A stretch of 64,000 nucleotides of DNA from Haloferax massiliensis (GCF_001368915.1 NZ_CSTE01000001.1:1-64000), one strand, 5' to 3'; positions 16,394 through 26,093 are shown, counted from the first letter of the stretch. Notes: generated by a model not told the origin, from the letters alone. Program-made: numbers and translations.

Positions 16394-16942
16394 TCAGATG
16401 CCGAACCACTCGGGCATCCGCTTTCTGAAGCCGGTGTAGAACAGCGCGACGGCGACGCCGACCGCGACGGCGACGCGGATGCCGCCGGGGAAGGCGAGAA
16501 ACCCGGGGACCGAAAACAGGAGCGTCAGCGCGAGGTCCTCGGGCGCGCCGTCGTAGCGGACGAGATAGCGGGGCCGGAGCCAGCGCTTCGCGGGGTGGAC
16601 GTACACCGCGCGGTCGGAGGTGCGGTCCCACGGCCGGAGTTCGCCGCCCGCGCCGAGCCAGTCGGACGCGGAGTGGAGCGCCGCCGACAGGAAGAAGAAG
16701 GCGGCCGCGACGGTGAGCGACGAGGGGGACGTGATGGCGACGGCTCCGGACACCGCGGCGGCGACGCTGTAGTAGACGGGGAAGTGCAGGGTCTTGCGGT
16801 GGACGCCGACGAAGAGGTCCACGTCGGGGAAGACGCCGCCGGCGAGCGCGCCGACGGCCGCCGCGGTGGCGAGTTCGGGCGCGACCCAGACCAGCGGCGC
16901 GGCGAGGGTCAGCCCCACGGCCGCGTGGGTGGTCACCATCAT
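16394..16942 (-). CDS. DUF457-like membrane-bound metal-dependent hydrolase, paralogue
   Basis: 182 residues, MMVTTHAAVGLTLAAP, with an alternative ATG one codon later. It shares GVFPDVDLFVGVHRKTLHF, the HSASDWLGAGGELRPWD region and the C-terminal FRKRMPEWFG-type tail with the neighbouring gene at 15661-16263, indicating tandem duplication. There are four or five membrane helices, and candidate metal ligands are TH, PDVD, H-KT-H and H-S-D. It starts one nucleotide after the cofH stop, so it is almost certainly co-transcribed with cofH. Any role in F420 metabolism is speculation. Confidence 0.82.
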   Translation of the reverse strand: MMVTTHAAVGLTLAAPLVWVAPELATAAAVGALAGGVFPDVDLFVGVHRKTLHFPVYYSVAAAVSGAVAITSPSSLTVAAAFFFLSAALHSASDWLGAGGELRPWDRTSDRAVYVHPAKRWLRPRYLVRYDGAPEDLALTLLFSVPGFLAFPGGIRVAVAVGVAVALFYTGFRKRMPEWFGI

Positions 16943-16943
16943 C

Positions 16944-18311
16944 TCAGTCGTCGGCGGTCGCCGGGCCGCGGCGACCGTCGAGGAGCGGCGTCCCGTCGGC
17001 GCGGGGGCCGAGCGTCGGGCCGTGCGGGCCGTCGTCGATGTCGATTGGGCGGCGAGTCCGGTAATCGGTCGAGCGCTCGACCGGCCGGCGACCGATGGCG
17101 GTTATCATGTCGACGTAGTCGTCGAACGAGCGGAACTCGCCGAAGCCGCCGCCGACGCGCTTCGTTATCTCCTCGGAGAGAATCGACCCCATCAGGTCGT
17201 CCGCGCCGCAGTTGAGGAGCTTCAGCGCCTTCGCGTTCCCGAACTTCACCCACGACGACTGGATGTGGTCGACGTTGTCGAGATACAGCCGCGCGACGGC
17301 GACCATCAGTTCGTCCTCGTCGTCGGACGCGCCGCCGGTCACGAGGCCGCGGTCGTACAGCGGCGTGTTCTGGTGGATGAACGACAGCGGGACGAACTCG
17401 GTGATGCCGCCGTAGCGGTCCTGCAGGTCCCGAATCACGTCGAGATGGAGCACCCGGTGTTTCTCGGTCTCGACGTGGCCGTACATGATGGTCGCCGTCA
17501 CGTCGAGGCCGGCCTCCATCGCGCCCTCCATCCCGGCGACCCACTCGTCGGTGCCGATTTTGCCGGGGCAGATGACCTCGCGCACCTCGGGGACGAGAAT
17601 CTCCGCGGCGGTGCCGGGCGCGCTGGCGAGGCCCGCGTCGGCGAGGCGGCGATAGACTTCCTCGTAGCTCCAGTCGGTGCCGCGCTTGGCGTGGTGGGCC
17701 TCCTCGGGGGTCATCGAGTGGACGTGCGCGCCGTCGGCCGACATGGCGGAAAGCTGTTCGGCGTAGCTCGCGGGGTCGGTGTCGTACGCCTCGGGCGGCT
17801 TGTAGTTCACCTCGGCGGCGGGGTTGTCGTGGGCTTCGAGAATCTCGCGGTGTTCCTCGTCGAGCACGAGCGCGGGGTGGAGGCCGGAGACGGACGTGAC
17901 CTCGTAGACGCCCATCTCGACCGCGTCGGCGACGATGTCGCGGGACTCGGCGGGCGTCTTCGTGAAGCCGCCGTGGTCGGCGTCGGAGTCGGACTCGAAC
18001 AGGTGGGCGGTGTTCTTGAAGTTACAGAACAGACAGCCGGTGTTGCAGGCCGTCGTCACGTTGTTGTTGAGGTTGGCGACGAACGTCACGTCGTCGCCGA
18101 CCATCTCGGCGCGCCGCCGGTCGGCGGCTTCGAGCACGAGTTCCTTGCGCGCGGCGTCGATTCCCTCGCGGTCGGTCCCCGTCGTGATGAGTTCGACGCC
18201 GTCGTCGACCGTGAGGCGCTCGCCCGCTCGCGCCTTCGCCAAGGCGTTCTCGAACGACTGGTCTGTCTCCGGGACGTGGTCGAACCCGAAGTCGTGGGCG
18301 GCACCGGTCAT
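16944..18311 (-). CDS. cofH: FO synthase subunit 2 (5-amino-6-ribitylaminouracil--tyrosine 4-hydroxyphenyl transferase)
   Basis: 455 residues from the ATG at 18311 (MTGAAHDFGFDHVP); an ATG four codons upstream is the alternative. Radical-SAM cysteines are CNTGCLFCNFKN. Further CofH markers are VSGLHPALVLDEEHREIL, VNYKPPEAYD, LVPEVREVICPGKI, TATIMYGHVETEKHRVLHL and EFVPLSFIHQNTPLY. It generates the tyrosine-derived radical that CofG cyclises to FO. It is transcribed toward cofG, with the two DUF457-like genes in between on the cofH strand. Confidence 0.94.
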   Translation of the reverse strand: MTGAAHDFGFDHVPETDQSFENALAKARAGERLTVDDGVELITTGTDREGIDAARKELVLEAADRRRAEMVGDDVTFVANLNNNVTTACNTGCLFCNFKNTAHLFESDSDADHGGFTKTPAESRDIVADAVEMGVYEVTSVSGLHPALVLDEEHREILEAHDNPAAEVNYKPPEAYDTDPASYAEQLSAMSADGAHVHSMTPEEAHHAKRGTDWSYEEVYRRLADAGLASAPGTAAEILVPEVREVICPGKIGTDEWVAGMEGAMEAGLDVTATIMYGHVETEKHRVLHLDVIRDLQDRYGGITEFVPLSFIHQNTPLYDRGLVTGGASDDEDELMVAVARLYLDNVDHIQSSWVKFGNAKALKLLNCGADDLMGSILSEEITKRVGGGFGEFRSFDDYVDMITAIGRRPVERSTDYRTRRPIDIDDGPHGPTLGPRADGTPLLDGRRGPATADD

Positions 18312-18419
18312 GCTCGTTTGCAACGCGCCACGGTCCTAAAAACGGGGCGGTACCGGAACACCGACCGCGGGACGCCGCGGCGGAGAAAGCATTAGACCCC
18401 CGGTCGTGTTGTGTCCGGT

Positions 18420-18842
18420 ATGGAACACACCCCGTCTTCGGAAACCGAGTCCGCTCTCCGCGACGACCGCGAGAGCCTGCTGTTTTCGGCGCTCGTCGGC
18501 GCGGTCGCCAGCATCGTCCTCTCGCCGCTTCCGGGGTCGACCGTCCTCGGCGGCGCAATCTCCGGCTACCTGACCGGAAGCGACCGCGAACTCGGCGTGA
18601 AATCCGGCGCGGTCTCCGGGCTGTTCGTGAGTCTCGTCGGCGTGGTTCTCGGCGTCGTCGTCCTCGGCTTCTTCGGCATCTTCGCCATCGGCGTCACCCC
18701 GTTCGAGTTGGGATTCGGCCTCGGCATCCTCGGCATCGTCATCGTCGCGCTGTTCGGCCTCGCACTGCTCCTCGTCTACACCGTCGGCCTCGGCGCGCTC
18801 GGCGGCTACCTCGGCGCGTACCTCCACGAGGAGTTCGCCTGA
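18420..18842 (+). CDS. DUF5518-like membrane protein
   Basis: 140 residues from the ATG at 18420 (MEHTPSSETESALRDDRESL). After a polar N-terminus come three or four hydrophobic, Gly-rich helices: LLFSALVGAVASIVLSPL, VLGGAISGYL, GLFVSLVGVVLGVVVLGFF and LGILGIVIVALFGLALLLV. It ends YLGAYLHEEFA. The pattern of glycine-zipper helices with a GGxxSGYL turn resembles the haloarchaeal DUF5518 family, recalled but not searched. The function is unknown. Confidence 0.75.
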   Translation: MEHTPSSETESALRDDRESLLFSALVGAVASIVLSPLPGSTVLGGAISGYLTGSDRELGVKSGAVSGLFVSLVGVVLGVVVLGFFGIFAIGVTPFELGFGLGILGIVIVALFGLALLLVYTVGLGALGGYLGAYLHEEFA

Positions 18843-18866
18843 GTCCGCTCCGCCCCGATTCGGCGC

Positions 18867-20912
18867 TCAGGGCTCGGATTCCACGCCGGTGAACCCGAAG
18901 CGAGCGCCGCCCGCGTCGCTCTCTCCGACCGAGACCGTCCAGCCGTGCGCGTCGGCGACGTTCGAGACGATTGTGAGTCCGAAGCCGATTCCGGCGGTGC
19001 CGGTCGAAAAGCCGGTGTCGAAGATGCGCGAGCGGAGTTCGGGCGGGACGCCCGCACCGTCGTCTTCGACGTAGAAGCCGTCGTCGAGCGCGCCGACGGT
19101 GACGGTGAGGCGGGTCTCGGCGTCGTCGCCGCCGTCGGTAGAGTCGGACCCCGGTCGCTCCGGGGAGCCGTGTTCCACGGGGTCACCAGACGCAGTCTGG
19201 TTGCCCGTCGAACCGTGTTCGACTGCGTTCCGCATCAGGTTCTCGAACAGTTGGTGGAGCCGACCCGCGTCGGCGACGACGGTCCGGTCGGTCGCCACGA
19301 CGAGCGCCGCGTCCCCGGTCTCGACGTGCTCCCAGCACCGCGCTGCGGTCTCCGCGAGGGGCACCGGCGTCGTGGCGAACGCGTCGGTGCCCTGCCGCGC
19401 GAGGACGAGCAGTTCCTCCGTCAGCGCGCTCATCCGGTCGTGCGCCCGCGCCACCGCCGCGAGGTGGTCGTTGTCGACTTCCTCGCGGGCGATGTCGAGG
19501 TGGCCCGTGGCGACCGAAAGCGGGTTTCGGAGGTCGTGGGAGACGGCGCTCGTGAACTCGTCGAGCCGGCGGTTCTGGGCCTCCATTTCGCGTTCGACGT
19601 CCCGTCGCGCCGTGATGTCCGTGTACACCGCGTATATCGTGTCTTCGCCGACCGGGACCGACCGGAGGAGGAAGTCCCGCTCGCCGTTTGCGGTCCGCCT
19701 TCGAACCTCCGTCTGGACGAAGTCGCCGGCGCGGACCATCTCGGTGAGCTTCGCGGCCTCGTCGAGACGGTCGTCCGGCGCGACCACGTCGTCGATGGCG
19801 CGGCCGACGACCTCGGATTCGTCGTAGCCGAACGTCGCCTCGAACGCCGGGTTGACCGCGCGGATGACGGACTCGCCGTCGACGAACTCCGAGTCGATGA
19901 TGCAGTCGGCGCTGTTCTCGAACAGGGCGGCGTACTGGTCGCGTTCGATACGGAGCCGGCGCTCGAAGCTGAGCCGCTGGAGCGCCGCGTTCGTGTGGGC
20001 GACGAGCAGTTCCGCGAGTTCGAGGTCGATTTCGTCGAACGCGCCGGTCTGTTCCGACACCGCCTGAAACACGCCGAACGAGCCGATGGCGACGCTGAGC
20101 CCGGAGCGGTAGTCGCCGAACTCGGGGCGGCCGAACGCGTGGAGCTCCATGTCGACCGCGCGGTGGGACTCGCCGGTGCGGAACGTCTCGCCCATCGCGC
20201 CCGCGTCCTTCGGGACCGGGCGGAGTTCGCGGGCGGTCGGCGTCGACGACTGCGCCCGCGGGACGAACCGGTCCGCCTCGGCCTCGAAGGCGAAACAGAT
20301 GTCGAGGTTCAGGATGCGCTCTGCGGCCTCGACGGTCTCCTCGTAGATGTCGTCGGCGTCGGCGGCCGACGCGAGTCGCATGGCGACGCCGTGGAGCGAC
20401 GTTATCTTGCGCTCGGTGCGCTGAATCCGGCGTTCGAGCCGGGAGACGATGTCGCGTTCGGTGCGCTGGGCCTGCGAACTGCGGTAGCGGGCGACCGACG
20501 CCCGGACGCGGTCGGCGAGGCGGTCGTACGAGATGGATTCGATGTCGTCGGAGAAGCGATGGACGGCGGGGTCGGCGACGAGCGGACCGGCGGGCGAGGC
20601 GGCCGCCGCGTCGTCGTCGTCCGACCGACCGGGGCCGAGGAGGACGACGGGGAGTTCGGGATGGCGGTCGCGGACCAGCGCGACGAGGTCGACGGCGGTG
20701 TGTCGGCCGAACTGGCCGGGAATCAGGAGGCAGTCGACCGTCCGGTCGTCGACGCGGCCGAGCGCGGTTCCGAGGTCGAATTCGACGGTGACGGACACGT
20801 CGTGGCGGTCGAGCGCGGCCGCGACGGCGTCCGCCCGGGTTCGGTCGGGAGCGACGAAGAGAACGGACGGTGCCGTCCTCGCCGGCGCTCCCGGCGAGGC
20901 AAACCGAGTCAT
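18867..20912 (-). CDS. GAF/PAS sensor histidine kinase with N-terminal receiver-like domain
   Basis: 681 residues, no membrane helices. Domains in order: a receiver-like fold (residues ~15-145; VLFVAPDRTRADAVA, CLLIPGQ); a linker coiled coil; GAF (~165-310); PAS (~325-440; ALFENSADCIIDSEFVDGES, VNPAFEATFGYDESEVVGR); HisKA with the phosphorylated His in FTSAVSHDLRNPLSVATG; HATPase_c with the N box NLMRNAVEHGST, DDGAGVPPEL and GIGFGLTIV. In the receiver, the usual phosphoacceptor Asp region reads DRTVDCLLIPG, so it may be degenerate. A low-complexity insert repeats VEHGS inside the ATPase domain, as seen in other haloarchaeal kinases. No cognate regulator is adjacent. Confidence 0.92.
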   Translation of the reverse strand: MTRFASPGAPARTAPSVLFVAPDRTRADAVAAALDRHDVSVTVEFDLGTALGRVDDRTVDCLLIPGQFGRHTAVDLVALVRDRHPELPVVLLGPGRSDDDDAAAASPAGPLVADPAVHRFSDDIESISYDRLADRVRASVARYRSSQAQRTERDIVSRLERRIQRTERKITSLHGVAMRLASAADADDIYEETVEAAERILNLDICFAFEAEADRFVPRAQSSTPTARELRPVPKDAGAMGETFRTGESHRAVDMELHAFGRPEFGDYRSGLSVAIGSFGVFQAVSEQTGAFDEIDLELAELLVAHTNAALQRLSFERRLRIERDQYAALFENSADCIIDSEFVDGESVIRAVNPAFEATFGYDESEVVGRAIDDVVAPDDRLDEAAKLTEMVRAGDFVQTEVRRRTANGERDFLLRSVPVGEDTIYAVYTDITARRDVEREMEAQNRRLDEFTSAVSHDLRNPLSVATGHLDIAREEVDNDHLAAVARAHDRMSALTEELLVLARQGTDAFATTPVPLAETAARCWEHVETGDAALVVATDRTVVADAGRLHQLFENLMRNAVEHGSTGNQTASGDPVEHGSPERPGSDSTDGGDDAETRLTVTVGALDDGFYVEDDGAGVPPELRSRIFDTGFSTGTAGIGFGLTIVSNVADAHGWTVSVGESDAGGARFGFTGVESEP

Positions 20913-21019
20913 GCACCGACATGACGGGGAGGGAGCATCAATTGATTGGTGGGCGCGACCGACGTTCGTGACAGTCGGCCACCACCTATTTGCCGCGTGA
21001 GCCGTGAGCTAGTGGCCCG

Positions 21020-21268
21020 ATGTCCGACGACACCGAAGCGGACGTGACGGACCGCGAACCGAGCGTCGAAGACGACGACGGCCACGGCGTCACGGTCGAC
21101 GGCGGCGGCGACGCCGGCGCGTCGTCGCCCGAGGAGTCCGAGGAAGTCGACGCCGAGCGTCCGGACGAGGGGGAGGAACCGGACGCCGAAGACGAGATGC
21201 GCGAGGAGGAGGCGGCCGAGACGGAGAACGTCGACAACCACCGCGACGACGAACCGTTCTACTCCTGA
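21020..21268 (+). CDS. Highly acidic, probably disordered protein, 82 residues
   Basis: MSDDTEADVTDREPSVEDDD onward: roughly half the residues are Asp or Glu, with no hydrophobic core, ending DNHRDDEPFYS. High GC3 and a clean ATG support it as a gene. The composition points to an intrinsically disordered, salt-adapted protein. No function can be assigned. Confidence 0.55.
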   Translation: MSDDTEADVTDREPSVEDDDGHGVTVDGGGDAGASSPEESEEVDAERPDEGEEPDAEDEMREEEAAETENVDNHRDDEPFYS

Positions 21269-21306
21269 CGGGGCGGTCGCGCGGTCACGAAGTCACGCGG
21301 TCGCGG

Positions 21307-22065
21307 TCAGATTCGTTTTTCGACCTCGGGGAGGAACGCCGCGAGGTCCCCGCGGACGACGCGGTCGGCGCGGTCGTCGTACTGCGTCGCGTCGAAGTTG
21401 ACGACGACGAGCGAGCCGGCCTCGGCGGCGCGGCCGGCGAGACCCGCCGCCGGGTGGACCGTCAGCGACGACCCGAGCGACAGGAACACGTCGGCGTCGC
21501 CGGCGAGGCGGTTCGCCTCGCTGTAGGCGACCCGCGGGAGGTGTTCGCCGAACAGGACGACGCCGGGCTTGAGCAGGCCGCCGCAGTCCTCGCACCGCGG
21601 CGGCGCGTCGCCGGCGCGGACCGTCTCGAACGCGGGTTCGGCGTCGGTTCGCGCGCCGCAGTCCTCGCAGACGACCTCGGCGGCGTTGCCGTGGAGTTCG
21701 ACGACGCGGTCCGAACCGGCCTCGCGGTGGAGACCGTCGGTGTTCTGCGTCACGACCGCGTCGAGGACGCCCCGCGATTCGAGGGCCGAAATCGCCTCGT
21801 GGCCGGGGTTCGGCTCGACGCCGTCGGGGAACATGCGCTCCTGTAAGCGGACGCGGTCGCGCCAGAACCCCGCGGGGTCGTCGACGAAGCGGTCGCGGTG
21901 GAACGACGCCGGGTCGAACTCGGTCTCCCAGATGCCGTCGTCGCCGCGGAAGTCGGGGATGCCCGAGGCCGTGCTCATCCCCGCGCCGGTGAAGGCGACG
22001 GCCGTGTCGGCCTCGCGGAGTCGGCGGGCGACCCACGCGGCGTCTGATTCGAGGGCAGCGTCCAT
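21307..22065 (-). CDS. Sir2-family NAD-dependent protein deacylase
   Basis: 252 residues from the ATG at 22065 (MDAALESDAAWVARRLREAD); a further-upstream start adds 32 non-conserved residues. Sirtuin motifs are AFTGAGMSTASGIPDFRG (NAD binding), VTQNTDGLHREAGSDRVVELHGNA (catalytic His in LHG), a zinc module CEDCG...CEDCG, LFGEHLP, and SLGSSLTVHPAAGL. It removes acyl groups from lysines using NAD+, releasing nicotinamide. It is divergent from purC with a 138-nt shared upstream region. Confidence 0.94.
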   Translation of the reverse strand: MDAALESDAAWVARRLREADTAVAFTGAGMSTASGIPDFRGDDGIWETEFDPASFHRDRFVDDPAGFWRDRVRLQERMFPDGVEPNPGHEAISALESRGVLDAVVTQNTDGLHREAGSDRVVELHGNAAEVVCEDCGARTDAEPAFETVRAGDAPPRCEDCGGLLKPGVVLFGEHLPRVAYSEANRLAGDADVFLSLGSSLTVHPAAGLAGRAAEAGSLVVVNFDATQYDDRADRVVRGDLAAFLPEVEKRI

Positions 22066-22203
22066 AGCCCGACGGACGGGCCAGCCGCGAAAAAGCGATA
22101 CGATTCGCTCGGTGCGCGCGTTTGTGCATACATTCCTCTCGTCATCGGTCGAGATACGCACGGAAGTGGAAGCTTCTTAGTGGGATGAGTCCAGAGGACG
22201 ACC

Positions 22204-23223
22204 ATGACCAGCGTGAAGGACTTCCGCGTCGAGGAGGAGCCGACGGCGACCGACCTCGGGCGGGGCCGCTTCGTCTTCTCGGACCGCTACTCGGTGTTCG
22301 ACTGGGGCGAGATGCCCGACCACGTCCCGAACAAGGGCGCGAGCCTCTGTCTCATGGGCGCGTACAACTTCGAACTGCTCGACGTGAACCACGTCCCGAC
22401 CCACTACCTCGGCGTCGTCGAAGACGGCGAGGTCAAGGAACTCGGCGAGTGCGAGTCGCCGCCGACGGAGATGGCCATCGAACTCACGCAGGTGCCCGAC
22501 CTCCCCCACGAGGACGGCGCGTACGACTACGACGCCTACCACGAGGCCGCCGGCGACAACTACCTCATCCCGCTGGAAATCGTCTTCCGCAACACCGTCC
22601 CCGTGGGGTCGAGCCTCCGGCGGCGCGGCGAGCCCTCGGAGTACGGCCTCGACGCCGACGAGTGGCCCGACGAGGCCGTCTCCCTCCCCGAGCCGGTCGT
22701 GGAGTTCTCCACGAAGTACGAAGAACAGGACCGGTATCTCTCCCGCGAGGAGGCCGACGACATCGCCGGGAAGGTCGACCTCGACCGCCTCGAAGAGCTG
22801 GCGCTCGCCGTGAACCACGTGCTGACCGAGCGCGCCGACAAAGCCGGATTCGACCACGAGGACGGCAAAATCGAGTGTCTCTACCACGACGGCACCGTCA
22901 AGGTCGGCGACGTGGTCGGCACGTTCGACGAAAACCGGTTTTCCTACGGCGGCCAGCAGGTCTCGAAGGAGGTCGTCCGGCAGTACTACAAGCGCGTCCA
23001 GCCCGAGTGGGTCGCGGCCGTGAAGGACGCGAAGGCCGAGGCCATCGAGACGGGCGAGCCGAACTGGCGCGAGAACTGCGCGGTCGAACCCGACCACCTG
23101 CCCGCCGACATCGTCGAGGCGCTGTCGGACCTCTACTGCGCCGGCACCAACGCCTACGTCGACCACGACTGGTTCGACGCGCCGGCCATCGAGGACGCCG
23201 TGGCTCGCGTCCGGGACCTGTAG
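22204..23223 (+). CDS. purC: Phosphoribosylaminoimidazole-succinocarboxamide synthase
   Basis: 339 residues. It begins [21 protein letters not shown] and carries the SAICAR synthetase signatures [54 protein letters not shown] and DGKIECLY. It is the longer archaeal/halobacterial form, about 100 residues more than bacterial PurC. It condenses CAIR with aspartate in purine synthesis. purU, purS and purQ lie within the next 4 kb but on separate transcripts. Confidence 0.95.
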   Translation: MTSVKDFRVEEEPTATDLGRGRFVFSDRYSVFDWGEMPDHVPNKGASLCLMGAYNFELLDVNHVPTHYLGVVEDGEVKELGECESPPTEMAIELTQVPDLPHEDGAYDYDAYHEAAGDNYLIPLEIVFRNTVPVGSSLRRRGEPSEYGLDADEWPDEAVSLPEPVVEFSTKYEEQDRYLSREEADDIAGKVDLDRLEELALAVNHVLTERADKAGFDHEDGKIECLYHDGTVKVGDVVGTFDENRFSYGGQQVSKEVVRQYYKRVQPEWVAAVKDAKAEAIETGEPNWRENCAVEPDHLPADIVEALSDLYCAGTNAYVDHDWFDAPAIEDAVARVRDL

Positions 23224-23265
23224 TCGACCGCCGAGCGAGCACGCCGTTTTTCGTCTGTTCCATTC

Positions 23266-23481
23266 TCACGACGCGTCGTCACCGACGAGGGACCGCCAAC
23301 CTCGGCGGAGGAGTTGGACGACGCCGAGCGCGAAAAACACCGTCGCGCCGGTCACGACGCCCGGTTCGACGCCGGGAAGGAGCGGGATGAAACCGAGTTG
23401 GTGCGCGATGAGGAGGACTGTCGCCACGAGCCACAGCGCGTAACAGCCGAGCGCGACGCGATGGCGGAGGGAGACGGGCAC
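23266..23481 (-). CDS. Small two-helix membrane protein, 71 residues
   Basis: GTG start at 23481 (VPVSLRHRVALGCYALW). The ATG further upstream would read through the 3' end of purU in another frame. Two helices lie at about residues 9-29 and 40-58, with a basic loop and tail, RRGWRSLVGDDAS. It begins 62 nt after the purU stop on the same strand, so it may be in that operon. The function is unknown. Confidence 0.6.
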   Translation of the reverse strand: MPVSLRHRVALGCYALWLVATVLLIAHQLGFIPLLPGVEPGVVTGATVFFALGVVQLLRRGWRSLVGDDAS

Positions 23482-23542
23482 GGCTCCGAGTCGTGGCGGC
23501 GGCAAAATAGGTCTGATGGGGGTCGCCCCACTCAGCGTCGCC

Positions 23543-24526
23543 TCAGTCCTCGGACGGGTCGGGCGCGAGCGCCTCGCGCTCGCCGAGGGCGTCGATGATG
23601 CCATCGACCGGGCGGTCGGGATTCGACGCCTGCGCTTCGCGGGTGAGGCCGAGCTGGTAGCGCTCGGGGTCGGCGCTCTCGCGGAGGCTGGTGCGCCCGC
23701 GGTGGACCGAGACGTCGTTGTTGAGGTGGAGCTTCACGGCTTCGAGGAGCGCGTCGGCCTCCAGCGGCTGACCGCGCTCTTTTATCTCGTCGATGGTGGC
23801 GTCGTCCGGCACGTCGAAGGCGCGCTGGGCGATGATGGGCCCCTGGTCGAGGTCGGTCGTCACGTAGTGGGCGGTGACGCCGGCGATGCGGACGCCCTCC
23901 TCTTTCGCCTGCCGGTAGGCGGCCGCGCCGGGGAACGCCGGGAGCAGCGACGGGTGGATGTTGATGATGCGGTCCTCGTAGCGGAAGACGACGTTCGGGC
24001 CGAGGATGCGCATATAGCGCGCGAGGACGATGAGGTCCACGTCGTACTGTTCGAGGAGGTCGAGCAGGCGCTGTTCGTTGGCGGTGCCCTTCTGGTCGCC
24101 GATGTCGTGGAAGGGAACGTCGTAGTGGCTCGCCAGCGGTTCGAGCGTGTCGTGGTTGCCGATGACGACCGAGATATCAGCGCCGAGGTCGTCGTTGGCC
24201 CACGCCTCGAACAGCGCTTCGAGGCAGTGGGACTCCTTCGTGACGAGGACGGCGATTTCGCGGGTCTCGCGGTCCGAGGGGAACCGGACCTGCACGTCGA
24301 CGCCGAGGTCGTCGCCGAGGTCGGACAGCGCCTCGCGGAGTTCGTCGCGCGAGCAGGTCATCTCCGCGGTGTCGGCGTGGAGGGTCATCCGGAAGATTCC
24401 CTCGCGGACCGCCTGGTCTAAGTCCTCGACGTTGATTCCGCGCTCGAACAGCAGGGTGGTCACGTTCGCGATGAGTCCGGTCTTGTCTCCTCCGATGACC
24501 GTGATTTCGGTGAGTTCGCGAGTCAT
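23543..24526 (-). CDS. purU: Formyltetrahydrofolate deformylase
   Basis: 327 residues from the ATG at 24526 (MTRELTEITVIGGDKTG). An N-terminal ACT domain (~1-85; GLIANVTTLLFERGINVEDLDQ) is followed by a formyltransferase-fold domain with VVIGNHDTLEPLA, YMRILGP, INIHPSLLPAFPGA and GVTAHYVTTDLDQGPII (catalytic Asn/His/Asp). A C-terminal extension of ~50 residues (TSLRESADPERYQLGL onward) goes beyond typical PurU. It hydrolyses 10-formyl-THF to THF and formate, which PurT-type enzymes can use. The location among pur genes fits this. Confidence 0.92.
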   Translation of the reverse strand: MTRELTEITVIGGDKTGLIANVTTLLFERGINVEDLDQAVREGIFRMTLHADTAEMTCSRDELREALSDLGDDLGVDVQVRFPSDRETREIAVLVTKESHCLEALFEAWANDDLGADISVVIGNHDTLEPLASHYDVPFHDIGDQKGTANEQRLLDLLEQYDVDLIVLARYMRILGPNVVFRYEDRIINIHPSLLPAFPGAAAYRQAKEEGVRIAGVTAHYVTTDLDQGPIIAQRAFDVPDDATIDEIKERGQPLEADALLEAVKLHLNNDVSVHRGRTSLRESADPERYQLGLTREAQASNPDRPVDGIIDALGEREALAPDPSED

Positions 24527-24671
24527 ACCGTCACCTCCAGCTGTTCGAAGCTGAACATACCCGTCCTGCGTCGGCGAACGGTAAACCGCTGTCGTTCTCC
24601 GCAAGCGAATCTCTCGGGAACGACCGTGAATCACCCGCACAAAGGAAAAGCCGATGTGACGGTAAGACCGC

Positions 24672-26093
24672 CTACGCCAGCGGCAGCACCGACGAGACGA
24701 CGAGAACGACGACGAGACCGGTCACGGAGATAATCGTCGTCAGCGCGGTCCACGTCTTCAGCGTCTCAGCCTGCGTGAGGCCGCCGATTTCCTTGACGAG
24801 CCAGAAGCCCGAGTCGTTGTACCACGAACAGATGTTGCCGCCCGCGCCGATGACCATCACCAGATACGCGGTGTTGACCGGAAGCTGGCCGGTGAGCGGG
24901 GCCATGATGCCGGCGGCCGTGAGCATCGCCGCGGTCGCGGAGCCCTGCGCGATGCGGACGATGGCGGCGATGAGCCACGCGGTCACGAGAAGCGGGATGC
25001 CGAAGCCTTCGAGCCCGTTGGCGAGGTACGAGCCGATTCCGGAGGCCGCGAGGAGCGCACCGAACGCGCCGCCCATGGCGGTGATTGCCGCGATGTTACC
25101 GCCGCTTTTGAGCGCCTCGGTGAGTTCGTCTTCCCAGTCGGACCGCGAGAGGTCGGACCAGCGGTAGTACGTGTAGGCCGCGGCGAGCGCGGCGACCGTG
25201 AGCGCGACGTTCTTGTCGCCGATGAACGCGACGAACGGACGGTTGTCGACGACGAACGCGACGAACGGCCGGAGCGGTTCGGCCACCGTCACGCCTTCGA
25301 GGGCGTTGACGACGGTGAGCGAGCCGACGAGCGCGACGGCGATGACGATGGGCGCGGTGGCTTCGAGGAAGCTCGGCAGGGACGACACGTCGCGCTGGGC
25401 GCGCTCCTTCAGTTCGTCCGTGGTCGTTCCCATCGCGTCGCGGAGGGGAATGTCGATGTGACGGTTTATCCAGCGGCCGTAGACGAGACCGCCCATGGTG
25501 GCCGACGGGACGGCGACGGTGACGCCGATGAGCATCGTGGTGCCGATGTCGGCTCCGACCTCGCTGGCGACCGCGAGCGGGCCGGGCGTCGGCGGGACGA
25601 ACACGTGGGCCGTCGCCGCGCCGGCCCCGACGACGACGAGGTAGAGCGCGTAGTTGTCTCCCATCCGAGCCCGCATCGACCGCGCGAGGGGAGCCATGAG
25701 GTAGAACACGCTGTCGAAGAACACGGGGATGGCGAGCACGGTACTGCTCCCCCACAGCGCGATGTCGCTGTTTTCTCTCCCGACGAGCGACTGGAAGGAG
25801 CGGACGATGCGCTGGGCGGAGCCGCTTTCGAGCATCGACTTCCCGATGATGGCGGCCATCAGGATGGGAATCCCGATGCCGGCCATCCCGTTGCCGAACG
25901 CCGTCGCCGTTCTCGTCGCCGCGTCGGCGAGCGCGAAGTCGGGGACGAACGCCGCGTTGACGAGTCCGACCGCGAACGCGGCTATCGCCAACCCGACGAA
26001 CGCGGGGAGGTCTAACACGACCAGTAGCAACACGACCAACGCGAGCCCGATTACGAACGTCAAGAGCGGACTCTGTGCGAACTCGATTGCCAT
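24672..26093 (-). CDS. gntP: GntP-family gluconate/organic acid permease
   Basis: 473 residues with about 12 hydrophobic helices. Family landmarks are IGLALVVLLLVVLDLPAFVG at the N-terminus, PILMAAIIGKSMLESGSA, FVPPTPGPLAVASEVGAD, QGSATAAMLTAAGIMAPL and GGNICSWYNDSGFWLVKEIGG. These motifs are characteristic of GntP H+ symporters for gluconate, glycerate and related hydroxyacids. The exact substrate is not deducible. It has its own AT-rich promoter region (26094-26190) with a short inverted repeat. No sugar-acid catabolic genes are adjacent. Confidence 0.92.
   Translation of the reverse strand: MAIEFAQSPLLTFVIGLALVVLLLVVLDLPAFVGLAIAAFAVGLVNAAFVPDFALADAATRTATAFGNGMAGIGIPILMAAIIGKSMLESGSAQRIVRSFQSLVGRENSDIALWGSSTVLAIPVFFDSVFYLMAPLARSMRARMGDNYALYLVVVGAGAATAHVFVPPTPGPLAVASEVGADIGTTMLIGVTVAVPSATMGGLVYGRWINRHIDIPLRDAMGTTTDELKERAQRDVSSLPSFLEATAPIVIAVALVGSLTVVNALEGVTVAEPLRPFVAFVVDNRPFVAFIGDKNVALTVAALAAAYTYYRWSDLSRSDWEDELTEALKSGGNIAAITAMGGAFGALLAASGIGSYLANGLEGFGIPLLVTAWLIAAIVRIAQGSATAAMLTAAGIMAPLTGQLPVNTAYLVMVIGAGGNICSWYNDSGFWLVKEIGGLTQAETLKTWTALTTIISVTGLVVVLVVSSVLPLA

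Noticed and set aside
15661-16942. The two DUF457 proteins as F420 biosynthesis enzymes
   Set aside because: The only link is position next to cofH; no motif ties them to F420 chemistry, so they are annotated by family only.
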